Below, one piece after another: positions 12,682 through 21,855 of a DNA stretch of 64,000 nt. Position numbers and translations under genes: made by a program. How positions within the stretch are numbered: the stretch's first letter is position 1; each line of letters begins with the position of its first letter. The stretch covers positions 7,552 through 71,551 of the forward strand of contig JTDE01000438.1 of the NCBI GenBank assembly GCA_014338405.1, in the 5' to 3' direction. The notes under the pieces are model-generated. The model did not search any database. It had not been told where the DNA came from and saw only the letters and a list, made by a program, of their open reading frames with translations. This DNA is from Paragonimus skrjabini miyazakii. Taxonomy: Eukaryota; Platyhelminthes; Trematoda; Plagiorchiida; Troglotrematidae.

Positions 12682-14030
12682 AAGTTTGGGTGAATGTTCC
12701 CAACGATCGACGTTTCAACAACTTCATACTGCAAACAGTGCGTGTACGCAAAATCCCTGTTTCTTCCGAGGTTTACTGAAAAGTTTCAGAGGCCTGTGCA
12801 AAACATGAGGCATTATCTCCCGAATTCAGTAGCTCATGTTCAGCACGGATAACGGATCAGTCTTTCGCAGACCTATCCGAAAACCACCCGTTTGCAACAA
12901 TACGTTGATCACCCTTTCCGTGTACCTCAGGCAAATTCGCATACCAATAGATTCTAGTTTACCTTAAAATTAATCAGGCATTTGCTGTTATATTCTTAAC
13001 GGGCAGTTACTCTTCTTCGTTGGTCGTTGTTTGCGAGCATTTGCCGTCAATTTTGACAAGAATTCACGTCCGGATCGCAATGACATTCACATTCCAACAA
13101 CTTGATTGAACTAATTCACCTTGGTCATAATCGATAGTCAGTTATCGACAACAAAGAATATCAGTCAGAGATATGAACTTACAGATAGCCGCTACATGAA
13201 CCAAAGTCTTACGCTGATGACTCGAAACAGTTCATTAACAGTGAGCATGTAATTGCAAACAAATTTTCCTGCATTGTCATACCCTTAGGCACCCATTATC
13301 CTAAGCCGGTGGTTAAGGCGACATGGTCTATGGCGAGTTGAACAGGTGTCTGTTCTGAATTGCCCGGCGATTAAGCACATCGTCAGCGTTGTGTACGTAA
13401 TAAGCAACAATAAAGTGGAATTAGTTGGGATCGCGAAAGAAACAACAAGATATTTCAACGGCAGACATGTTGGCATTGACCGTTGTCCTTGACAAAAGAT
13501 ATGCGATTATTTTATAGGGCAAGTTGTAGTTCAGCAAACCATCAAGCAGTTCTCTGAGAAGAATGTCACGCTGTTAGCGCAACTAACGTGTATCTAACAG
13601 AATTTACTTCCGAGAGATTACCTCCTCAGGATCGGTAGGGATCTGTGACTCTATTCATTTGCTTCTATGGGGTAGACCACCTTTACCAAACTTTCATTTA
13701 ATTTCCTTGTAAAAATTAGTATATAGAGTGAATGAGTTACCCTTGCCTTTTGAGATTTCAAGAAAACGAAAATCCGAAATCGTTTGGATTCAAACTGTAA
13801 AGTAGTTTATCATTAGAAGGGCGAGATGGGAAATCATAGACTGATATTGGAGAGGACACAAGTGTTGCATTGACTTAAGTATAAGTATTTCCAAGTGCTT
13901 TCTCGTTTGCTGTTTATATTCACAAATATATGTATCTGAGGAGCACAGTTGTAAACAATGCCCATATTCTATGCCTTGTGGTGGTGGTTTGGAAACGGAA
14001 GAAATAAGCTCAACCAGGCATAAAGTGGTG
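12682..14030. other. No recognisable gene or repeat
   Basis: I see nothing supportable. CTGATGACTCGAAAC near 13213 resembles a hammerhead core by chance but has no room for helix II. Confidence 0.5.
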
Positions 14031-14040
14031 GATTCTCAGG

Positions 14041-14395
14041 CCGTAGGTGCGAGTATTCAAACACTCGGAAGAGTACCCTCAACGCGGGGCGAGGCACGTC
14101 TACAAACTAACCTTCGGATGGCGGACAACGGGGGCAATCGGAGAGTCATCGTTCGACCAGATCGGACCAACGGGCGAGACATGGCAGGCAAAATAAATGG
14201 ACGACGAAACCGGAGGCGTGATTATTCCAACACTCGCGGGAATATCTCGACACTGCCGTGGAATACGATCAAAGCCCACTGTGGGTAGATGGAGGACAAC
14301 ACGAGCGACCGGACGAGCCATCGTTCAACGAACTCGGACCAACAGACGAAGAATGGCAGGCGGAAAACCCCCGGATAGAAGGCGCCGATCGCACA
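14041..14395 (+). repeat. Two tandem ~170 bp repeat units
   Basis: Two imperfect copies lie head to tail. The first contains GTATTCAAACACTCGG (14053) and CATCGTTCGACCAGATCGGA (14147). The second contains TTATTCCAACACTCG (14222) and CATCGTTCAACGAACTCGGA (14319). The spacing of these landmarks gives a period of about 169-172 bp. The segment is GC-richer than its surroundings and therefore open in several frames at once (up to 105 codons, 13971-14288 plus). Multiple overlapping frames and no known domain argue against a protein. A shortened relative lies at 25.4 kb. Confidence 0.65.
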
Positions 14396-14429
14396 TGTAA
14401 ACTGAGCAGAAGTGCACATGACGCGGGAG

Positions 14430-15600
14430 TGGAAACTTGATCAATCTGTTGTTCAGCTTTATGGTTTCTATTTGTACTGTTGAGGTCCACAGCTTAGTAG
14501 CTCAAGTCGTGTCGCGCTCATTTTGGTTTACTCGGTTGAGTTTGGCATGTAAGTGTTTTCCTGCGACCTCAGTTCAATTTTTCAGGGTCGATGTTGTTTC
14601 CAATATTCTACTCATTCATTAGATAAGCATAAACTACTGTACTTGTAATGTTCTAATTTCTAAAAGAAATTGTTTTTGATGAAGCCGGTTGGATATCGAG
14701 GTATGTTTTAATTTCTATTAACTTCAACAATTTTTGTCAATTGTGGCTGTTGATAACCAGCTTTCTCCGCTACGTTGGATTAGTCAACCACCCTTTCCAT
14801 GTGACTCGGTGATTGTTGACATCTGAATACTGTGGACCGTCATCTTTCCATTTCTCCAGTAAAACAGACCTAACAAGCCAACAAACTTCACTGACAAACT
14901 AAATGGACACTGAGTTCCATGGTCTCTAACAGAAGGTCCCTTTTTTGTTCCTCGGCTGACAGTTGAACTATATGCTTACATTTTCCATTCACTTCTAGTT
15001 TTAATATCTTCCAATCCCAGTGTTGTTTCACCGATTAAATAAACAAATCTTTAAGTGTATCAAAACCATTACACACTGATAGAAGCCAGCAGTCGTCTGT
15101 CATTGCTCGCTACTTCCCGTTTCTTTGACAGGTTGAACTCCACAGATCGTCAGATAGCCAGCAATGCATTTCTTCAACGCTGTCTCAGAATCATCTATAA
15201 ATTACTAGAAAAATCTTACTTGGTATCCTGACAACTACGTTGTTGTTTTGTCTCTGGTGTTGCCCGCACTTACGGATTGCAGCGCACGTTTGACAAATGT
15301 CTTCGTGATTTAGCAGCTGATAGCTAATGGTGACATCTGAGCAATAAAGTTGAAGAAGCGAAACCAAATGCGATAAAACAAGTAAAAAACATTCTCTAGA
15401 ACAAACGAGTAATACACTCAGATCTTGTATGTCCAAGTTTATTATTCGGTTCAGACTTTATTGTCAATTAAAATATTTACAAAACATATTGCTGCAGTTG
15501 AAGAATAGAAAATACTGTGTGTGAAGTGTCTGCTTCCGTTGAAATCGTATGTGGTTATGCCAAATTACCAGGACTGATGACAATTACTAATAAGTAGTTT
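14430..15600. other. No recognisable gene or repeat
   Basis: This is AT-rich sequence without identifiable features. The 81-codon minus-strand frame at 15191-15436 has no recognisable similarity. Confidence 0.5.
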
Positions 15601-15604
15601 GGTA

Positions 15605-15775
15605 GATTTATGATTTCAGATGGGACCCAATTGTGCAAAGTCAGGACTTCGGCTGGATTCGAACCAGCGACAGAAACACCATGCCCAAATGCGGCAAGCG
15701 CTTTACCAGCTGAGCTACAAAGCCATGTCAGGAGCTCAGAAATTTCACATTTGGATACAAGCTACTCGGAAAAAC
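15605..15775 (-). repeat. tRNA-derived SINE, near-complete copy
   Basis: The tRNA-like core at 15644-15723 (minus) contains TAGCTCAGCTGGTAAAGC (D-arm/A box) and GCTGGTTCGAATCCAGC (a perfect T-arm helix with a B box). As at 12.6 kb, the region between them is too long and irregular for a true tRNA. Similarity to the 26.7 kb copy continues on both sides. Upstream there is CCGAGT, then TTCTGAGCTCCTG. Downstream there is CACAATTGGGTC, then CATCTGAAA. The repeat unit is therefore about 170 bp with the tRNA-like core internal. The 65- and 68-codon plus-strand frames over it are antisense artefacts. Confidence 0.8.
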
Positions 15776-16615
15776 AATTTCGGGTTATTAATCACACGTG
15801 CTGCTAGTGGTTGTACTGAGGTCTAACAAGATGATTGACGGATAATGCACATCATGAAAATTTTGTGGGTGCCCATAGTACGGGGAAAGTACAAAAGTTG
15901 ACAGGATATCTCGTTAAGCACGACAAGGTTAGCATTCCAATGCATTAGGAATCACTCATTTATTCAATCTGCTTCCAACAGCGGTCGCAGTGATGTTAAC
16001 ATAGAGTGTCCGGTTGAACGCTTACGCCAACGTGTACACGGTCGTATTGCCAAGTGGTTGCAATCGGCACACTCCAAGAACTAATTTGCTAAAATCCTGA
16101 ATCCATCCATTTCCTGAATCAATGTAGCGAAGGTCATTCAACAAAAATTCGGTGACACTAACGGCCATTGTCGACTTGATGTTAGCTGATAGTGAATTAA
16201 TCGCGCATTAGGTGTTGTCTGGCTTTGTGTGAAGGAATGACGTTGGCAAAAACACTCTTGCTATCAAAGATAAGTTTCTCAGAAGAATAGTACAACAGAG
16301 ATAGAAACAAAGACGTAGTTAATATGTACTACTTGCGAATTTCTAGGGATTCGAGTTATACAGAACTAACATTGTTCACAATCGACTAGAACTTTTATGT
16401 GAAATGTTTCTAAGTGGCCTCTTTCAAACGGAAATATTCGAGTGAGGCTGTGCTGTTAGGTTGAATACTGTTCATATTTGACTGCAGATTCTTCATTAAT
16501 ACAGATTGAGCCATCAAAACTACTAGAAATTGGTTTGAAACCGACATGATTGAAACACACTAGGCAACCTTATTATGGAAACATTTCGAGGTGTTTCAAA
16601 TTGAACACTCGATCA
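15776..16615. other. No recognisable gene or repeat
   Basis: There is no supportable gene, RNA or repeat in this stretch. Confidence 0.5.
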
Positions 16616-16620
16616 TAGCC

Positions 16621-16772
16621 GTTGCATTCAGATAGGCCTCTCGGCCAGTCCATTTCTTAAGGAACCGCTAGACTCGATCTTATTAGAGCTCATCGTTAGT
16701 GCATATCTTTGTCCCAACCGGAACTTGCAGTTCGACTCTCGTGGTTGTGTGACTGGCGTGTTAACCACACAC
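16621..16772 (-). repeat. Hammerhead/tRNA-type repeat, inverted 3' half
   Basis: On the minus strand this reads as A-box-like GTGTGGTTAACACG, a degraded B-box region CTGCAAGTTCCGG, and then a decayed hammerhead: GCACTA, ACGATGAGCTCTAATA and GAGTCTAG. The CTGANGA box has become ACGATGA and the GAAA box is lost, so no cleavage is expected. At about 16772 it abuts a plus-strand piece of the same family, giving an inverted composite. The 113-codon minus and 89-codon plus frames here follow from the repeat and show no protein signature. Confidence 0.7.
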
Positions 16773-16992
16773 GTGATCGATGGGTTATCAACTGGAGTTA
16801 ACAAGACAGTTTCCATGTCTCCTATCGAGACGATCGGGCAATCTGAATACCATTCGCACCAGGTTGCGGTTGAGCGTTTAGGTATGATTGATCGGTCATG
16901 CATCGGCTGTAAACGAATGTGGGTGGTGTTCGATTTGAAGCAATCACAAATCCCCGAAACCCAATACAAACTATGTTCTGCTGCATGTCACT
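16773..16992 (+). repeat. Hammerhead/tRNA-type repeat, 5' module joined to 3' end
   Basis: Sense-orientation pieces are GGGTTATCAACTGGAGTTAA, CATGTCTCC, GAGACGATCGGGCAA, GGTTGCGGTTGAGCG and TGATTGATCGGTCATGC. The sequence then jumps, without the tRNA-like and hammerhead parts, to the 3' module GTGGGTGGTGTTCGATTTGA. The junction words CCCCGAAACCCAAT and CAAACTATG follow, shared with the 6.4 kb copy. This internal deletion removes the promoter-like and ribozyme segments. Confidence 0.7.
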
Positions 16993-18890
16993 GATCAGCT
17001 ATACTGCTATACCTTTTATTGCAATTGCAAATAAATTCATGAATACAACATGAGTAGACAACACGCAGATGATTCTTTTTTGTTTGAAAGCAGCGGTAAC
17101 TTACCGAGTTCAGCTTCCGGCTGTATTTTGTATTCAGTAGAATGAAAAGCTGATATTGCTGAGTTTGTACAACTTTTCCAAAGTGTTTGCCAGTTCACTC
17201 GGTGGTTTCGTTTACTGATATCTTTAAGTTGTGCGGTTGTAACTAACACATTCAACTGTCCTAAGCCTGATTTGATTATCTCAGTGGAGTTTGAAGAATA
17301 GAACCTGCTTGTTGAAACGTTCGTTTGTAATATTGTGATCACTTATCAGAAAGCATGCTAATTTCACTCAGGCGAATGATGACCGGAAATCGAACTGACT
17401 AAGTGAATTGAATAGTATATATCATATCTCCGTCTCGAGCACTAAAAAAATGGAATTTGGCGATGGCTGTGCTTTTGGCTAAACTATACATAAGGGTATA
17501 TCGTACTTTGTAATGACTTCGTTCAAGATGACGTCTTATTTTGTCACAGCGATATTGAATTTTACTCACCAATCGATCACCTGTATATTACTGATATCTG
17601 GATAGTTTGGGCTCACGTTCACATCTGATTCACTTGTTCGACACTATAATCAACGTTCTGGGTGTAGCGTACCTGAGATACAACTAGTCCAAGTAAATTG
17701 AACATTTCACCACTTCCGTTGTTTAAGTAACATTAACTATGTGGACGATCAATAAAAGTATGGTCGTTTATTTTTCGACAAGTCTCGAATACTACACGGC
17801 TCAGTAGGTTCAACATTTTCTGTAAGTCATGCGGTTGGAACTTACGTTCCTACATATCGCCACCTCCCCTGCGTTGGTTTCGACAGTTTGTCAATACTCA
17901 GCGCTGACATGTGACTTAGTCTATGTCACACAGACGCTGTTGTGTTACTTATCTTTAGTTAAGGTGTTCTTTTACAAATGCCCCTACAAACAGGTTCTTT
18001 TGCAGAATAATTCATGGTAATCTAGTTGTATGTTTTCTCACGTCTCTAACGTAAAACACAGCAGTAACAATTTTGTCACTCATAACAAAAAATGATTTCA
18101 AACTTTCTTCATTTATCCTGACCAATCTGCTTATGATATGAGAAGATACTTTGACAGATAGCTTGAATTGATGAAATATTTCTACCACGCCTACCGATGC
18201 GCACGTCAAATACACGTTTTCTTGCTGCAACCAAGTTTTCCCTAAACACTTGTTAATCACAGTATTATCATGTTTTACCTGTGATCACTACTTTCCGGTG
18301 GTTTCCCACAATTCTCGGTCAATATTGGTTATTGAGTAGGCTTACATGGAAACAGTGTACACAATCAATGTATGATCTTGTTAACACAAGGCAAAAGATG
18401 CATCCGTATGAAATGGACATCTGACGATATACTCTTTTCATAACAGGTTTGTGAACTAACAGCAAATAAAGATAACAGCTAGTTGCATATTTCCGTTAGT
18501 GTGTGTCAGAGGAGGGCCTAAACATAATGTCAGTGGTAGAATCATACTCTAGACGACAGTCAACCGAAACAATTTAGCTGTCCAAAAAGGAGGCAGCATA
18601 ATGTTAGATGCTTTTTGTAGGAGCAATTCACTTACTGCTTTAAGCTTTTATATCAAAAATAATACTAAGCGAACAAACTATTACTTCTTTTAGTTTACTT
18701 CGTTTTACTTTGATATATTTTTCAATTTCACATTTACTTATGCCTTAATTAAACTTCAGTTTGTGATATCACTTCAACCCACACAATTCTAACTATGATT
18801 ATCTCTGTCAGTCTCCCAGCGGACTTTTACCGCCAATCAATGATTACATTCAAATCCAAACGAACAGTAACAGTAATATGCCAACATGCC
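16993..18890. other. No recognisable gene or repeat
   Basis: The short open frames at 17037-17342 (minus, 101 codons) and 18012-18260 (minus, 82 codons) have no recognisable domains. Nothing else can be supported. Confidence 0.5.
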
Positions 18891-18899
18891 ACCGTACCC

Positions 18900-18918
18900 A
18901 GCAGGTCACTGACCTGCT
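18900..18918. repeat. Perfect 9-bp inverted repeat (hairpin)
   Basis: AGCAGGTCA, one spacer base, then TGACCTGCT gives a perfect near-palindrome. A binding site for a dimeric regulator or a chance hairpin are both possible; no flanking gene was identified. Confidence 0.7.
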
Positions 18919-19112
18919 GCTGCAAAATATACCACCTTTATCCCCTTTTATTATGTCCATGCGTTAAATAGATCTATAGTTGGTTTCATAACAGTGAGGT
19001 AGAGTTTAAATCAGTCTACCGAAATGATACACGGAACAATGATGCCAATTTTTTGATCGTTTCTTGTGCATGAGATCATTCTCTTCGGTGTTACTTATTT
19101 GGAGCCATTAGC

Positions 19113-19309
19113 TGTATTGGATCATCCCATAATACGAGCTCAATCGTTTGCTCCCAGAACCGAGAAGGAGAACAGGTGCGACAACAGCGTTTATTGGAAA
19201 AAACCGAGGCGAGTCCACTAGGCCACAGAGGCTCTACATTTATAGGTCCAACAGAGGGGTGGGGGGACATTTGAAAATGCACTCGTGAGAACAGTCCACA
19301 TGATGTACA
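19113..19309 (-). mobile_element. Probable solo LTR of an LTR retrotransposon
   Basis: Read on the minus strand, this ~197 bp GC-richer block starts TGTACATCATG and ends CCAATACA, the usual TG...CA ends. It contains a TATA box (TATAAAT, plus 19238-19244) followed about 43 bp later by a polyadenylation signal (AATAAA, plus 19190-19195), the arrangement expected of an LTR promoter and R region. No primer binding site or internal coding region lies next to it, hence solo. The flanking five bases do not match as a target duplication, so the exact ends are uncertain. The 75-codon frame across it is not thought to be a gene. Confidence 0.4.
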
Positions 19310-19319
19310 GGCGTTCAAT

Positions 19320-21225
19320 CGGGCAGCTGCAATCTAACTGAGCTTAATGGACTGAGTGAGTTAAAATCACATATCAATTAACTCGAAGCCGGATCGATCA
19401 CCTTTGCTGCTTCGTTAGGAGATGCGTCTCCTAACAAGCTGTTAGGGTTCGTTTGTCAATTTTAGTTCGAAAGGCCTTGGCAAACTTCAGTTTACTTCGT
19501 CGCACTGTTTCTTATTCTATTTCACATTAAAATCTATCTTAAATATAGGTTGTCCTGTAATTTCTGTTTGACCCTGACCGTTCCAGTTTACAATATCTCC
19601 ACCAGTCTGACCGCGAACTAACACCACACTAGCTGAATTTTAAGGAGTGTTCAACCCAAAGCCAACAATTATATTACTGATATCGTGTTTGAAGTCTGGT
19701 TGACTTGTTACTAATAAAAACTGTCTTCGTCTGTTGTTGATAAGTTTAATCACTGCTCACAGCTTTCACCATTTTTACTGCAGTAACTGATCAGAAGTGG
19801 ACAAACTATTCCCAGACAAATTACTATATCTTCTACTGTTAACAATTCTCAATCTTCTGAGAGAACCGCTGTTATAAGAGAAACAGCATTACTGTGGGAT
19901 AAAATGCGACCACCGCAAACTAGACAAGAATAATCACTGGATAGAAAGCCTGTAAGAATACCAAACTTTCTTGTAAATAAACCAGTTTCACCATTTTAAC
20001 TAAAGCATATTTGCATCAAACAAATTTATGTGTTCGTTATTTAAGCGCTAAATTATTGTTGCGGTATTTTTTCGAACGATATGCAAATCGATTTTCACTG
20101 TTACTTAACAATAGCGTTCTTCAATCTCAGTTTTTGAATTATCGTTAAACATGTGTAAAATGTAAAAATGTGAAAATTTTAGTAGACTACTATGTAGTAG
20201 CTACCAAGTGATAAACCTTCTGCTGTGTTCAAGGCTTCCACTATCGAATCGAATGTTTCTCAGGTTTTTAACATGATAGGTGATATCTAATACAACTGGT
20301 TGCGTTTTTACCATAAACTATTGGAATAGCACATACAGATATCACTAACTGAAAGCCCTTTGTGATCAGCACGAGGAAGCGACATCAGAAACTGCGAAGT
20401 TCTGATGTATACAGTATGCTACAGTCTTGTAACGAATGTGTGACAATGCGAAACAATAAATCACGAACACGACGTAAGTAAAAATATGGTATTTCACAGG
20501 CAGCAAAGCTACAGATATGACGCAGCATAAATCCTCAACATGATGTAAAAAACACGCCAACTACAAAGTTGCTCTTTGATAAGCGGTTGCTTTGAACTCT
20601 CTGCACAAGTTTGCCGCCCCACGTTTCCCGAAATCATGCATAAACTACCGAAGATCGTAAAACACGTATAGTTGACCGTAAATGTACTGTATTCCACCAG
20701 TGATGATTTCCATTTTTGCCAAGTTCTTTCCGTCAGACAGTTAAACGATTTTGTACAGTTTTGCTATAGAAGTTTTACTCGAATAACTTAAATATGTTAT
20801 GTTGAGTGCACAAAGTACAGTTGATTTATTATTGCGGGATTTGCATGCTGATAGACGGGTAGTGTGACTACCGCTGGTTTGTTACACTCAACCCAGGCTA
20901 AAGCTTCTTTGGAACTGCTTGAACCCTGAGCCCCAATTAATACTGCCACAGCTTTACTGATCAATAGATACATTGATGCCATTTTGTATTTGTTTTTGTT
21001 GATTTGCTTTTCAACCATCTGATAAATGTATACTCGGGTCCATATCATCATACGAAAGCAAATCGAGGAACAGCTTGGCTTCCTCATATATTCTCATTAC
21101 TAGTTGTACGGATTGCAAGTTAAGGTATTCACTCAATTGCAAAAAAACCTAGAGATTCTATCCTCTTTACTTCATCAATTCCTCTCCAGTTGCTTACAGT
21201 CGTCACTTGGACAAATCTTGTTTCT
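19320..21225. other. No recognisable gene or repeat
   Basis: AT-rich sequence. The 96-codon minus frame at 20797-21087 shows no recognisable family features. Confidence 0.5.
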
Positions 21226-21226
21226 T

Positions 21227-21690
21227 GATTACTGATGAGTAGTAGGGGATTTTGATTTTCATATAGATTGAACATCACCCACAATTGATCGCATTCCCAC
21301 AGACTTTCCAGTCGGCCCCTTTCGAACAGTAGAAGCACTAGACAGGAGGTTCGCTCTGATTAGAGCTCGTCAGTAGTGCATATCCTTGCCACTGTTGGGA
21401 CTAGAACTCCGGCCACGCTGTCCATGAGGCAACCGTGTTTACCACTGCGCCACTGACTTCACATTAAGCACGACCGAATTGTCATATGCGAACGTTCAAC
21501 CACTTTTGCTTATGAGTAATGATCAGGTTGCCCGATCGTCTCGATAGAAGACACGGTTACCGTCTGTTAACTCCAATCGATGATCCCTCGACTCGGACTT
21601 CTCTGCAGGTTGAAATCACAGAAATCATTAACTTGTTGAGCGGTATTCTTATTACTGCTGAGAAGTAGGGGATTTGGATTTTCATGAACA
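21227..21690 (-). repeat. Hammerhead/tRNA-type SINE-like repeat, full-length copy
   Basis: This is a full unit in antisense orientation. On the minus strand the order is a junction repeat; a 5' module containing GAGTTAACAGACGGTAACC and GAGACGATCGGGCAA; a tRNA-like part with A box TGGCGCAGTGG (plus 21442-21452) and B box GGAGTTCTAGTCC (21398-21410); a hammerhead (21336-21378); and a 3' module ending in the junction repeat again. The junction word TGATGAGTAGTAGGGGA near 21233 recurs as TGCTGAGAAGTAGGGGA near 21656, a period of about 423 bp. Most positions agree with the copies at 32.0 and 53.2 kb. Confidence 0.9.
21336..21378 (-). ncRNA. Hammerhead ribozyme, core mutation
   Basis: The minus strand has helix I CACTA/TAGTG, core CTGACGA, helix II GCTCT-AATC-AGAGC, then GAAC where the conserved GAAA is expected. 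The next segment is CTCCTG, followed by TC and TAGTG. The A-to-C change at the last base of GAAA removes the base that pairs with the U before the cleavage site. The helix III segment is also no longer self-complementary. Self-cleavage is probably lost or weak. Confidence 0.75.
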
Positions 21691-21855
21691 CCGTGTCTAT
21701 GGTTCAAGTCCCGGCAGTGGCGGTGATATGCACTACTGACGAGCTCTAATGAGAGCGAAACTCGAGTCTAGTGTTTCTTTTCGAAAGGAGCCGACTGGAA
21801 AGTCTATGGGAATGCGACAGCTGCGATCAATTGTGGGTGATGATGAACTACAAAC
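21691..21855 (+). repeat. Hammerhead/tRNA-type repeat, sense 3' half
   Basis: This copy begins inside the tRNA-like part (AACACCGTGTCTATGG) and includes the B box GGTTCAAGTCCCGG (21701-21714), the hammerhead at 21731-21773, and the 3' module through CAATTGTGGGTGATGATGAA. It directly follows an antisense full copy, so about 160 bp at 21250-21415 is complementary to it across a ~280 bp loop. The A box and 5' module are absent. Confidence 0.9.
21731..21773 (+). ncRNA. Hammerhead ribozyme, complete core
   Basis: All type I hammerhead parts are present in order. Helix I 5' strand CACTA is at 21731-21735. Core CTGACGA is at 21736-21742; position 7 of the core is free to vary. Helix II GCTCT/AGAGC with loop AATG is at 21743-21756, and GAAA at 21757-21760. 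Helix III CTCGAG is at 21761-21766. TC comes just before the predicted cleavage (after 21768), and the helix I 3' strand TAGTG is at 21769-21773. Helix III is a six-base palindrome with no loop, so efficient cleavage would be expected from two RNA copies pairing, as described for Penelope-like and newt-satellite hammerheads. This best resembles the ribozymes of Schistosoma Sm-alpha repeats. The sequence match is direct; activity is inferred. Confidence 0.88.

Noticed and set aside
12503..12779. Overlapping 82- and 90-codon frames on both strands
   Set aside because: Both arise from the palindromic pair of tRNA-derived repeats; the mirrored peptides are a by-product of the inverted copies.
13213..13227. 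CTGATGACTCGAAAC as a hammerhead core
   Set aside because: Only three bases separate the two core boxes, leaving no helix II, and no helix I partner was seen.
14041..14440. Cluster of 60-105 codon frames on both strands
   Set aside because: Several frames are open at once because of GC-rich tandem repeats; no domain is visible in any of them.
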